From Caenorhabditis elegans (Eukaryota; Nematoda; Chromadorea; Rhabditida; Rhabditidae): a stretch of DNA of 64,000 bases. Numbering within the stretch: the first letter of the stretch is position 1; each line of letters begins with the position of its first letter. The translations under genes were made by a program, and so were the position numbers. The stretch lies in contig NC_003283.11 of NCBI RefSeq assembly GCF_000002985.6, positions 868,001 through 932,000 on the forward strand. Direction: 5' to 3'. Positions 23,135-34,300 of the stretch are shown in pieces. The notes below the pieces were generated by a model. It was given only the letters and a program-made list of their open reading frames with translations. It did no database searches and had not been told where the DNA came from.

Positions 23135-23931
23135 ATGTGCTCGTCAAAAGTTGCTCTTGTATTCGTTGCATCCATTGCACTGTGTACTGCTATTCCGATT
23201 TTAGGAGAAGGTGGATTAGGAGGACTTTTGGGAGGAAATCTAGGAAATCCAGGAGTTGGTGGAGTTCCTAAAGTAGGAGGTATCCTTGGAGATGATGGAA
23301 TACTCGGAGGACTTCTTGGTGAAGATCAAAATGCAGTCAATGGATTATTGACGATTCTTGATCTACCTTCGAAAGATTTGCAATTACCACTACTTGGAAA
23401 TAACTCTCAAATAACTACACTTTTGAATAATTTCGTTAGTCAGATTTCCGAACAAGATCTTGGAAAAGTTCAGGAAATTCTATCTTCAATAACTGCTAAT
23501 ACACCAATTGAACAAGTTGTTTCTCAACTTAATGCCGTAAATCCATCTCTTGGAGTAAGTCAATACTCTATTAATCTTCTTATATTCTGTGACTTTAGGA
23601 TGCTCTCAATCAACTTGTAGCAGGTGTCTCTGAATTGCTTAGGTCACTATTTGAACAAGCTTCTGAAATCATCAGAAGTCTGGTAGATTTTCTCCAACAA
23701 CTGAGAAATATTGTCGAAAGTAATCAAACTACTGAAGAAAAGGAAGAAGCTATCAATCAATTAAAGGAAACCAATGAAATTGTAAGATATACTTTAATTC
23801 TTCTCTATTCATTCAATTTTCAGCAATTCAATACAATTCTCTTCATCATCACTCAACTTCTCAATAATCTTGGAGGTGTTGGTGTTCCAGAACTTCCCGT
23901 CTCAACTCCACAAGTTCCAATTAACGTTTAA
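23135..23931 (+). CDS. Secreted Gly-rich/helical protein, quartet member 2 (236 aa)
   Basis: Exons 23135-23554, 23599-23781 and 23824-23931, phase 0 throughout. The architecture is that of member 1: signal peptide, Gly-rich start, helical middle, Pro/Val tail ending PINV. It is three residues shorter in the Gly-rich part (VPKVGGILGDD where the others have VPEVGGVGGILGDD) and carries SKDLQ where the others have SNDLQ. Introns are 44 and 42 bp. AATAAA follows the stop at about 23,967. Its closest partner by position and upstream sequence is member 3 (CGGTGAGCGTAGAG/CAGTGAGCGTAGAG just before each gene). The function is unknown; it should be secreted. Confidence 0.85.
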
Positions 23932-24691
23932 TTAATTCCATTCTCATGTTGTATTTTCCTATGTAAATAAACTATCGAACATTCAATATCTCAACTTTCT
24001 TCCATTTAAAGCTTCCTATTTTCTAGAAGAATATAACTTATAGTATACAAAAAGGTTTTGGAAATTAAAAAAAACACATAATTCAAACTTAAAACAGCCT
24101 ATCATCAACTATTGAGGTTTCCAATAAAAGAGAAGTTTAATATTGATTAGTCGAGTGTTGATTAAAATCAGCAAGATAACAAGCAACGAACAAATTATTA
24201 AATGATTTCTGACTGCAAACATTGAATATATGGTTCAATTTCGGTGATATTTTTAAGACTCCCTGTTTGTGGCGAAAACTGTAAGAGGTCAATTCATTAC
24301 TTTGGTCTCTTGTCTAGTCTTTGAGGTCCCCTCGCTATGTGCCTCTTGGCATTGCCATGTGGCAAAGTGAGTGGGAGCAACAAGACGGACAACACATTGT
24401 GTGAGAGTGGAAAATAAGATCTTTATTCTTCTGTTTGTGGTCGAAGACTTGGAGATCTTGGAGAACAGACTGGTAGTAATACCAGCTCAATAAACTGTAT
24501 TATGAGATTATAATCTTTTTCTACAATAAGGCACTGGTCTACGATTGTTAATAGTATTTCAGATAATGCTATTGAAAATTAGAAGCGGACTATATTGAAC
24601 TGCAGTAATTGAGTTTTCGTTCTACCACTACACTTCCAACAAACTTTAGCTTAAACTAGTTTTGAAGTTAAAAATTTGAATGTTCGATAAT
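23932..24691. other. Spacer at the centre of the inverted duplication
   Basis: Roughly 24,250-24,560 is less AT-rich than its surroundings and non-repetitive (ACTCCCTGTTTGTGGCGAAA, AGTGGAAAATAAGATCTTTA, CCAGCTCAATAAACTGTATT). It has no long open frame. It could be remnant LTR-type sequence or an RNA; neither is supported well enough to annotate. Confidence 0.4.
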
Positions 24692-25537
24692 TTATTTACA
24701 TGGAAATATACAAAATGAGAATGCAATTAATCGAACATTAATTGGAACTTGTGGAGTTGAAACGGGGAGCTCTGGAACACCAATACCTCCAAGGTTATTG
24801 AGAAGTTGAGTAATGATGAAGAGAATTGTGTTGAATTGCTGAAAAATAAATGAATAGGAGAGACATTAAAGAATATCTTACAATTTCATTGTTTTCCTTC
24901 AATTGATTGATAGCTTCTTCTTTTTCTTCAGTAGTTTGATTACTTTCGACAATAGTTCTCAGTTGTTGGAGAACATCCACAAGACTTCTGATGATTTCAG
25001 AAGCTTGTTCAAATAGTGATCTAAGCAATTCAGAGACACCAGCTACAAGTTGATTGAGAGCATCCTAAAATCACAGAATATAAGAAGATTAATAGAGTAT
25101 TGACTTACTCCGAGAGATGGATTTACGGCATTAAGTTGAGAAACAACTTGTTCAATTGGTGTATTAGCAGTTATTGAAGATAGAATTTCTTGAACTTTTT
25201 CAAGATCTTGATCGGAAATCTGGCTAACGAAATTATTCAAAAGTGTAGTTATTTCAGAGTTATTTCCAAGGAGTGGTAATTGCAAATCGTTTGAAGGTAG
25301 ATCAAGAATTGTCAATAATCCATTGACTGCATTTTGATTTCCACCAAGAAGTCCTCCGAGTATTCCATCATCTCCAAGGATGCCTCCAACACCTCCTACT
25401 TCAGGAACTCCACCAATTCCTGGGTTTCCTAGATTTCCTCCCAGAAGTCCTCCTAATCCACCTTCTCCTAGAATCGGAATAGCTGTAGACAGTGCAATGG
25501 AAGCAACGAAGACAAGAGCAACTTTTGACGAGCACAT
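24692..25537 (-). CDS. Secreted Gly-rich/helical protein, quartet member 3, with a C-terminal extension (252 aa)
   Basis: Exons 25537-25109, 25064-24882 and 24838-24692, phase 0. Residues 1-239 follow members 1, 2 and 4. Where those end in PINV plus TAA, this copy has CGA at 24,733-24,731. The frame runs on for 13 residues (RLIAFSFCIFPCK) through what is 3' UTR in the paralogues, to TAA at 24,694-24,692. The extension adds two cysteines and a hydrophobic patch to a family whose mature region otherwise lacks Cys. Intron 1 is 44 bp with a TTTTAG acceptor. It shares its promoter with member 4. TATAAAAG (minus strand) lies at about 25,620-25,628. Confidence 0.83.
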
Positions 25538-25967
25538 TTTGAAATAATTATTGTTCAGTTAAAAATTTAACTGGGAATATGAAAGTGAAACTGATGACTT
25601 TACTCTACGCTCACCGCTACTTTTATACAATTTTTCCTGTAGACAAAGGGCGAAAATATTTTTATGATTTTTGAAATTCGAATTAGGCAAATCATTGTTA
25701 AATCAAAAATTGACATTTTTATCAAATAACTTTCAATGATCTGAAACTACTATCTGTCTGGAATAACATATGATGGCATTGTCTGCTGTTCGATGACCAT
25801 TTCATTTGAATATACTGTCGAGTATTGAATAATAGTTTAAAAAAACAAACATGTGCTCAACAATCAACTTTTGTTTCTGGACAGTTCCAGTTTATATTTC
25901 AGAGATCGGAGCAATGCAACAGTATAAAAGTTGAACAGACTGTGGAAACTCACATCAACTTTACAAA
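25538..25967. promoter_or_regulatory. Shared divergent promoter of quartet members 3 and 4 (no insertion)
   Basis: Reverse-complement counterpart of 22,524-23,134 but about 180 bp shorter. Conserved blocks include GCTGTTCGATGACCATTTCA and TTTGAATATACTGTCGAGTA on the member-4 side and CTCTACGCTCACCGCTACTT on the member-3 side. TATA boxes sit on both sides: TATACAA-type toward member 3 and GTATAAAAGTTGAACAG at about 25,922 toward member 4, about 40 bp from its ATG. Both 5' UTRs must be very short. Confidence 0.7.
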
Positions 25968-26775
25968 ATGTGTTCGTCAAAAATTGCTCTTGTCTTCTTT
26001 GTTTCCATTGCTCTTTCTACTGCTATTCCGATTTTAGGAGAAGGTGGACTTGGAGGACTAATCGGAGGAAATCTAGGAAATCCAGGAATTGGTGGAGTTC
26101 CTGAAGTAGGAGTTGTTGGAGGCATCCTTGGAGATGATGGAATACTCGGAGGACTTCTTGGTGGAAATCAAAATGCAGTCAATGGATTATTGACAATTCT
26201 TGATCTACCTTCAAACGATTTGCAATTACCACTCCTTGGAAATAACTCTCAAATCACTGAACTGTTGAATAATTTCGTTAGCCAGATTTCCGAACAAGAT
26301 CTTCAAAAAGTTCAAGAAATTCTATCTTCAATAACTGCTAATACACCAATTGAACAAGTTGTTTCTCAACTTAATGCCGTTAATCCATCTCTTGGAGTAA
26401 GTCAATATTCTATTAATCTTTTAATATTCTTTATGATTTGAGGATGCTCTCAATCAACTTGTAGCTGGTGTCTCTGAATTGCTTAGATCAGTATTTGAGC
26501 AAGCTTCTGAAATAATTAGAAGTCTTGTAGATGTTCTCCAACAACTGAGAAATATTGTCGAAAGTAATCAAACTACTGAAGAAAAAGAACAAGCTATCAA
26601 TCAATTGAAGCAAACCAATGAAATTGTAAGATATACTTTAATTCTTCTCTATTAATTTATTTTTCAGCAATTCAATACGATTCTCTTTATCATCACTCAA
26701 CTTCTCAATAACCTTGGAGGTGTTGGTGTTCCAGAACTTCCCGTCTCAACTCCACAAGTTCCAATTAACGTCTAA
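25968..26775 (+). CDS. Secreted Gly-rich/helical protein, quartet member 4 (239 aa)
   Basis: Exons 25968-26396, 26443-26625 and 26668-26775, phase 0. It has the same signal peptide/Gly-rich/helical plan; differences include FFVSIALSTA in the signal peptide, GGLIGGN and PEVGVVGG. Intron 1 has an atypical acceptor, TTTGAG|GATG, where its paralogues have TTTCAG, TTTAG or TTTTAG; no better AG is close by. It pairs with member 1 in upstream sequence. The function is unknown. Confidence 0.84.
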
Positions 26776-26929
26776 TTAATTGCATTCTCATTTTGTATAT
26801 TTTCATGTAAATAAATTATCGAACATTCAACATTACCCAATTTTGTTGCATAGCAAAATAATTTTAAATGTAAAATGATCAAAGTTCAACTTGGTCAAAA
26901 GAACAGTAACGAACACAAAATATTTTATT
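26776..26929. other. Short intergenic gap after quartet member 4
   Basis: Contains an AATAAA at about 26,812 for member 4 and the 3' end of the astacin gene on the other strand. Nothing else seen. Confidence 0.5.
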
Positions 26930-29900
26930 TCAAACCGGATTAGTACAGAAACCGCAAGTTTCAGCGCATGAGAATTCGGCGGCAAGTGGCGGTTGTTGGG
27001 TGCACATTCCGTTCGTGGAGTAGGTAGAGCATCTGGAAGGTGAAATTTCGAAGATTTTAAAATCTAGGACACTTGTGACGTCACTCCTCTTCCATGACCT
27101 CCCCAAAACTCACTGGCTCTTGGGAAACCTGTCCTTACATGTCCCATCATCTGACGCCACCTTCCCACACAAATCCATAGTCGCCGCACACATCACCTTC
27201 AGCTGAGCAGTGTCATAAATTGAGCAACCCTGCTCTTTTGCACTTTTCAAAGAAAGACACGTGGCTTTGTCGGATGTATCAGCACATGCGGTGACGTTAG
27301 AGTCCACTGAAATTTATGGAATTAGCAATAGAGTGACACTGCGGCCTGCCTTGTGCCTACCCCTACGGTTTTTCGGAGAAAATAGGCAGGCAGGCCTAAT
27401 TTAGCGCTTACCGTATCGATATGACCATGTGTACGTGGTTTTGTAGTACCGATTAAAGCTGAAGACGGGCATCGGATTGACACCGAAGTCGGCAGTCATG
27501 ATCTCAGCGTTGAACTCGTCGCAACAGTACCTGAAGGTTTCGAGGTTATCTTTCGTGCAAAAATATGGCTACCATGATCTACCATGATCCATGATCTACC
27601 ATGATCCAGAATCTACCTCGATCTACAAGGATCTACCATGAGCCAGGATCCACCATGATCAACCATGTTATATCATGATCTACCATAAACTGCCATGATC
27701 TACCATGATCTACCATGATGCACCATGTTCTACCATGTTCTACCATGATCTACCATGATCTACCATGATCCTAACTTACCTCGCCTGCGTAATTGTCATG
27801 TCACTTTTCAACTTCGGTTCAACTCCATTAAATGTGCACCCGTAGACACATTGGGTGTTGTACGTGGAATCGATTCGAAATTGAATTTGCTTACCGACAG
27901 GCGCCTGGAAACCTTTTTTTTTCAATCAAGATAACTTTTCCGGCTAAAAACCTGAATCCAATGATTACAGTAAACTGCGCTTGGTCTCGCTGTGGCGGAA
28001 TTTGACGCATTCCCAAATGTATACGTCTCCTGCTGCCACGTGTCAGTTGCAGTCAAAGTGCTTCCACATCCGTAATCTGTTCTTTCAGTGCACAAGGCTC
28101 CACCAAAACCGTACGGGCAAATGCAAACGGAACAGTTTGCAGGGTTCGTGAAGCCGCCATTTCCACAGCTGAGAATTGTTGGGCCTGAAGGGTTAGAGTT
28201 GGTTTTGGTAGTTTTCGGTAGATCAACTCACAAGAGCAAGAGTAATGCGTGTTGAGCATTTTCAAGTCCAGAAAAGTCACAATTCGTCCGCCCATGGTGT
28301 ATACCATCACCGGATCTTTGGGCACTATGGAATCAACTCCGCCGGATGAGACAAACCTGGAAAGGCCTTTCAGTGGGGTACTGTAGGTAGGGTTACTGTA
28401 GTGGTATTGTAGAGTTATACTGTAGGGTACACTGTGAGGATACTGAATGGTTACTGTAGGGTTACTGTAGGGTAACCGTGGGGTTACTGTGGGGTTTAAC
28501 AGTAGGGGGTTATGCTGAGGAGGATACTGTAGGGTTACTGTTGTTACAGTGAGATCGCTGTGTGATTGTGATTAGTGTAGGGTTATACTGTAGGGTTACT
28601 GTACGGCTAGGTTGCAGGGATACTGTAGGCCTACTGTAGGGTAACACTGTAGGGTTACAGTGCAAGGATACTGCAGGGTTTTACTGTAGGGTTACTGTAG
28701 GGTCATACTGTAAAGTTACTGTAGGGTTACTGTAGGGGCTCCACTGTCGGGTTACTGTAGGGTTGTTCTGAAGGGTTATTCTAAATGGTTACTGTAGGGT
28801 TGTTTGTACCGTTACACTATAGGGTTGCTGTAGGGTTACACTGTAAAGTTCCACTGTAGCGTCGTACTGTAGGGTTACTGTAGGGATACTGTATGGATAC
28901 TGTACCAGTACACTGTATGGTTATATTGTAGGGTTACACTTTATGGTTACATTGTAGGTTTTCTGTAGGGTCATTGTCGGGTTGCTGTAGAGTTGTTCTG
29001 AAGGGTTACTGTAGGGTTGCTGTAGGGTTACACTGTGAAGGGTTACACTGTGTTGTAGGGTTACAATGTATAGTTACATTGTAGGGTTACTGTAGGGTCA
29101 CTATCGGGTTACAGTCGGGTGACTGTAGGACTACACTACAGAATTAGACTGTAGGGTTGCACTGTAGGGTTACTGTAGGGTTACTGTAGGGGTGCTGTCG
29201 AGTTACACTGTATGTGCTTCATGAACAAAACATACGCTCTTCCCGAATAATGCATGAAGCTTCCATATTCATAATCAACGAGGTTTGTCGATGTCGCTTC
29301 AGTCAATTTAATAAAGTTTTGTTGAGAAGACTCCGGAACATCGGTAAGATCAATGGTGACATAATCATCACGATCGGATCTCATCTGGGTGTGAAATAGC
29401 CCCAAAGTGTGGGCTATCTCGTGAGCCGCCGTGCCGGTCTGGAAACTTTGGGTGAAACGAAAAAAAAATTTTTTTAAATAAGAAATTTATCTTACCACTT
29501 CACACCCGTAGCCCAGTGATAAGGTTTGCTCCCCTCCGAGCATTCCGGTGTCTGAGTAGCATCCAACACCGCTGAAAATCTGAAAATTTTCAAGTTTTTT
29601 GTTTGAAAAATGTCGGCTGAAGTAGTTTAGAGGACCTTTACTCGATTTGTGGCCGTGCTATTCAATTCGAATTTCAAGCATGTATTCGATTCCAAGAACG
29701 TTATCGCATCACGCACAATTTGCTGAACTGTCGTCGTAAGACCCGAATCGAAATAATAGTACACAACTTTTCCGGGCCAGAATTGAGCCAAGTTATCGAT
29801 TTGACGCTTTTTTCGTCGGGATTTTGAGGACTGTTCAGAGGAAATTTTCGCGATTTGGTTGCTGTAAAAGTTATCATTCAAGCAGCGGGTACTGTGTGGT

Positions 29901-31133
29901 TTGTGTAGGGTTACTGTAGGTTTAATGTAAATTTACTTTGCGATTACAGTAGGATTACTGTATAGTTTATGTGTGCTGACTGGAGGGGAACTGTAGACTT
30001 TATATAGGATTACTGTAGTGTAGGGACGCTAGTAATACTATTCACTGATGAATTACTGTAGGTATATTATAGGGTTGGTTTCGGTTTACTGTATCAATAC
30101 TGCAGTGCTATAGAATGGTAGATGCAGGGTTACTGTAGGGTTACTGTAGGGCTACTGTATGGTTACTGTAGGGTTACTGTAGGGATACAATAGGGCTACT
30201 GTAAGGTTACTGTACCTATCCATTCCGCACTTACTTATTCAAATTGATGTCTCCTTGAAACAAATACTCATTCAATCCGGCCCGTTCATTGACTTCGAAC
30301 ATGTCCAATGCTGGTGGATTCTCGGTTATCTTCACTTTTCGATACGATTTGTGAAGTTTATTCGATTCCTTTTTGGTAATTTTTGGAATTTTCATCATCT
30401 TCTTTCCCATTTTCTTTAGCTGCTTCTTTCGTTTTTCTGGAGGGACTCCGCGGAGGGCCTGGAAAAAGTTGAAAGTTCAGGGTGGGCGTTCAGGGTGACC
30501 TAGAATGTTCAAGGTGCCCTAAAAAGTTCAAAATGGCTCAGAAAGTTCAGGGTGGCCTGGATACTTCAGGGTGGCCTAGAAAATTCTGGGTGGCTTTAAA
30601 AAAATCCCAAGTTACCTTCCTCAACGACTTCCTAGCTTCTGACTTTAACTTGTAAACTCGTGGAGACGTTGTAGGTGCACTAGTGGATGTAGTTACAGTA
30701 CTTGTTGGAGTAGCGGCCGTCGTGGAGTTGATTCTCGAATTCCAAGTCCATTTCCAAAAGTACGACCCGTCGGGCAGCTTGGGTACCGTTACTGTCTCAT
30801 GTTCAGGCTTTCCGTTCTCATTTTCGAATTTCCAGTCGAATTTTCGATCTCGTTCTTCTTCACTGTTGTTGTCCTGTGAAATTTTGGTTACGACGCTCCA
30901 TTTTTTGGCCTAGAAATCTGGAAAACTCGGCCACCAATATATAAGTTAACTGGGTGGTGACCAAGCTTTCTCAACTTCCCGGGCACGTACCAAACCCGAA
31001 GTGGGCAATAATTTTCAAAAAGTTAATACACTCTAGTGATTAAAAAAATCCAAAAAAACCTACCTTATCAGCTAAAATAAAATCTAGAAAAATACTCAAA
31101 AAACCGATATAACAAATAAAAAATCGACGCATT
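26930..31133 (-). CDS. nas-32: Astacin zinc metalloprotease (astacin-EGF-CUB-ShK), probably NAS-32
   Basis: Eleven exons fit in phase: 30909-30616, 30458-30235, 29861-29642, 29579-29496, 29438-29236, 28356-28232, 28184-27952, 27904-27780, 27530-27412, 27306-27114 and 27032-26930 (640 residues). Domains in order: a Ser/Thr- and Lys-rich propeptide with the FQGDI aspartate-switch motif; a furin-like site RRKKRQ; the astacin catalytic domain with [11 protein letters not shown] (29,423-29,391) and the Met-turn [10 protein letters not shown]; an EGF-like module ([20 protein letters not shown]); a CUB domain (YGCGST...YCNHWIQ...YCCDEF); then two ShK-like Cys modules ending [12 protein letters not shown]. 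The protein should be secreted and act on extracellular substrates. The first coding exon is unresolved. ATG at 31133 starts a hydrophobic stretch ([18 protein letters not shown]) but meets TGA before a phase-0 donor. The symbol rests on remembered domain order and location. Confidence 0.85.
27560..27775. repeat. 10-bp minisatellite CTACCATGAT in astacin intron
   Basis: About 20 units of CTACCATGAT(C) with variants such as CCAGAATCTA, AACCATGTTA and GCACCATGTT. They occupy most of the 249-bp intron between exons at 27,780 and 27,530. Confidence 0.9.
28368..29215. repeat. 11-bp minisatellite GGTTACTGTAG in astacin intron
   Basis: A degenerate array of about 75 units (GGTTACTGTAG, GGTTACACTGTAG, GGGATACTGTA variants) fills almost the whole 879-bp intron between the catalytic-domain exons at 29,236 and 28,356. 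Confidence 0.92.
29885..30228. repeat. Second ACTGTAGGGTT minisatellite in astacin intron
   Basis: The same unit as the previous array but more decayed at its left part (GTGTAGGGTTACTGTAGG, GGATTACTGTAG). It fills the 373-bp intron preceding the exon at 29,861. Confidence 0.88.
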
Positions 31134-31379
31134 CAGTGTGTGAGAGACATTGGCCACAACAGTCCAACTCTCCCCACGCCGTGGTATGTTTTAATCCCGC
31201 CATATGTCTTTTTATCCCTATTTAAAGTTCAAAGCGGGCGTGGAAGAGGAAACGTTGGTTTGTTGAGTAGCTCGGCCACCGGGAACAGGCTAAAATATGG
31301 AAGAAGCCATTGTGATTGATTTTTATTTTCATAAAGGTTTTTTTACAAAATAATTAGAACATATAACATATACTATAGT
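31134..31379. other. Intergenic gap between the astacin start and the fmo-5 stop
   Basis: Short region with the putative astacin promoter and the fmo-5 3' UTR. No gene or repeat recognised. Confidence 0.45.
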
Positions 31380-34300
31380 TCACTGTCGCTTCTTTCCCTC
31401 CAAACTCTTCCTCGCGATTTTACTATTCGTAGCTCTCTCCGATCGATAATCCACGTCCCAGATCGCCGCCTCGGCGCCTTCCCACTTATTCGGACCATTC
31501 AATCTGAACACATATGGAACACACGGGCCAAAGTATACTTTCCAGGCTGTCAAGGGCTTCCACATCCAGAGAGATCTCATGTCCGGGTTGCATCCGATGA
31601 TTTCACCAAGTTCATGCATATAGGAGGCATAGTCGACTTGAATAGTGTGACGACGACTTGCCACGTAGCGAGCACTCATGATTTCTCGTTTTTCGGCGAT
31701 GTCGGTCAGCATCTGAAAAATATTTTTTATTAATCTAGTAAATTTAGGACCGAGGAACTTTTTTTTTTCTTTTGGAGAAGAGACGCAGAGTTCTTAACTT
31801 ATTTCGCATGGTTAAAAACGTGCTGACGTCACTTTTTTTTGGGCAAAAAATTCCCGCATTTTTTGTAGATCAAACCGTAATGGGACAGCCTGGCACTACG
31901 TGGGCTTAGGCTTAGGCTTACTAGGGAATATTGTTAATAGGGGAATTGCTAGGAAGACAAAACAAACTTTAAATGACAGGTGAAGCTACAAAAATCATTT
32001 TTTGGAATCTGCTAAACTCTGCCCCAAAGCTGAAATTTTCGGCCTTAAAAATTAGTGCCCTTCCCTAGTTAGGCTTAGGTTTAGGCTTATGCTTAGGCTT
32101 AAGCTTTGATTTAGGTTTAGGCTTATGCTTAGGCTTAGCCTGAGGTTTAGGCTTTGGCTTAGTTTTAGTTTCAGGTGTAGACCTGGCGTCAGTGGCGAGC
32201 GTTAGCTCGCTACTGACGCTATTTAGGCTTAGGATTAGGCTTAGCCTGAGGTTTAGGCTTTGGCTTAGTTTTAGTCTTAGGTTTAGACTTAGGCTTGGGC
32301 TTAGGCTTAGGCTCAGACTTAGGCTTGCAACCGGACTTCGATCTTTTTTTAAAGATTTTATGGATTTTCAGACCAAAAATTAAAAAAAAAATTGAAAATG
32401 TTAAATTTAGTTGGAATGAGAAAAAAAAATCGGTCATTTTTATGGTTTTTTTTTAATTTTTTTGGCTTAAAGTTATTTTCTAAGCAACACTGTACATATT
32501 TATCTTCGCGCCTACCGCCTATTTCCTGCGTTTTTGCGTAAACTCCGATTTGGTGGTTTTGAGGTTCACAACCTCGTCACACCTACCTGATCTTTACTCG
32601 GAAGCTTCATCCCATTTGCAAATGACTCCATATAGACTCTCGCCTGCATCTCACTGATCGGCATAATCGATCCCAAAGGCTGAATCAACCCAATCACCGC
32701 CAAAGTATTATGGTCAGCAGTTGCCAGAGGAAATACATACTTGTAGATATCCGACTTATTCTCATCGACTTCAATCAATTTTCCGCCCTCGATCATGTCA
32801 AAATGGTAGGAGAATCCAGTGGCAAGAATAACTTCATCGACTCCTTCCACAAAAGATCCATCATCGAATTGAACGCCTGTCTCGGTGAATGACTTGATTC
32901 CTGGCTTGACACGAACGGTTCCACAGGCAATTCGATTCGGCAACTCGTCGTTGAGGGTGAGATGAGCTCTGCAAGATTTTACACGTGTTAAGAATATATA
33001 TAGTCACAAAATTTGTATAGCGCTCATGGTACAGGCTAACTACAAAATGCAAAACTGAGAAAAATCAGAAGTAGGAGTGGACAAGGCTCAAAGTGGCAGC
33101 GCATTAGCAACGTATCGTGTCGGTTGAGTCGACGCTCAGTGAAATGTACGCTGGCGCGCAATTGGAGCAATGTCTCAGCGTAAACTCTGGAGAATATGTC
33201 TACTAACACGGAGCAAGACATATGTATATACATAACACCAACTGGATCTGGCAACCCGGGCGTCCAATTTCCGAACTTTCACTCCACGTTCCATATATTC
33301 CGGTTTGCCAACCCTAGTTCCGACACTATCAGATGCCAAGACCACCGTATTTCTTTGTAGGAAAAGGAAAACTCACGCCATTGCCGCATGCTTCGGCTTC
33401 AATCCATACTTCTCGTGGTCCACCTTGTTGTTCAAAATTCTCTCGAAATTCCAGTTCATAATTGAGCTGGGGATCATATCAACTAGCTGCATTTGGAATT
33501 TTCTAAAATTTTCTATTTGAGGGGTGGCTTATAAACTAAAAAAAAACATACGTATTAAAAACCAGGTCGACCGGTTCTCCACGATCAGAAAGTCGGCTGA
33601 AAATCCAGCTTCCGCGTCGAGTGACCAGGTAGACTTGTTTGCCGATACGACTCAGCTCGACTGCACAATCACCGCCGGAATTCCCGATTCCAACGACAAC
33701 AATCACCTTATCCTCATAGCCTTTATGATCCTTATAGTCATGAGAATGAATAATTCGGCCTTTGAATTTTTCCTGTCCTGGCCATGGTTCGGGAATGTGT
33801 GGGATCGCGTGGTGTCCGGAGCAGATCATAACTCCGTCGAAGATCTTTTCGTGGAATTTTCCGGATCTGAAATTTGGAGAAATTGTGTAGGCTTTGGATT
33901 AGGCTTTGGTTTGGATTTAGGCTTAGGCTTAGGCCTAGGCTTAGGCTGAGGCTGAGGACGAGGCTTAGGCTTATGCTAGGTTTTTTTTTTAAGTTTTTTT
34001 TAGTCTTGTTAGGCTTAGGCACAGGCATAGGCTGAGACTTAGGGTTATGCTGAGGATTAGGCTCAGACTTTGGCTTAGTTTTAGGTTTAGTCGTAGGCTT
34101 AGACTGAGGCTTAGGCTTAGGCTGAATCTTAGGCTCCGTCTTAGGCTTAGGCTTATGCTTACATCACGGCTATCGTTTTTGGTTTTTTTGTTGGAAAAAA
34201 TGATTTTCTGGTTTTTCGGACCAAAAGTCGAAAAGTCAAAAAAAAATAGCAGCATATAAATTTTTTGTATTTCGTTAAAAGCTTGTACCTACTTCACACT

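Larger units (their letters stand above)
21714..26775. repeat. Large inverted duplication (two arms of about 2 kb, two genes each)
   Basis: The left arm (about 21,660-23,980) carries member 1 (-) and member 2 (+). The right arm (about 24,660-26,830) carries member 3 (-) and member 4 (+). Reverse-complementing the left arm gives the right arm's order. Promoters, introns, coding sequence and 3' ends (TTCGATAATTTATTTACATG near 24,681; similar near 21,666) all correspond. The spacer is about 0.7 kb. Confidence 0.85.
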
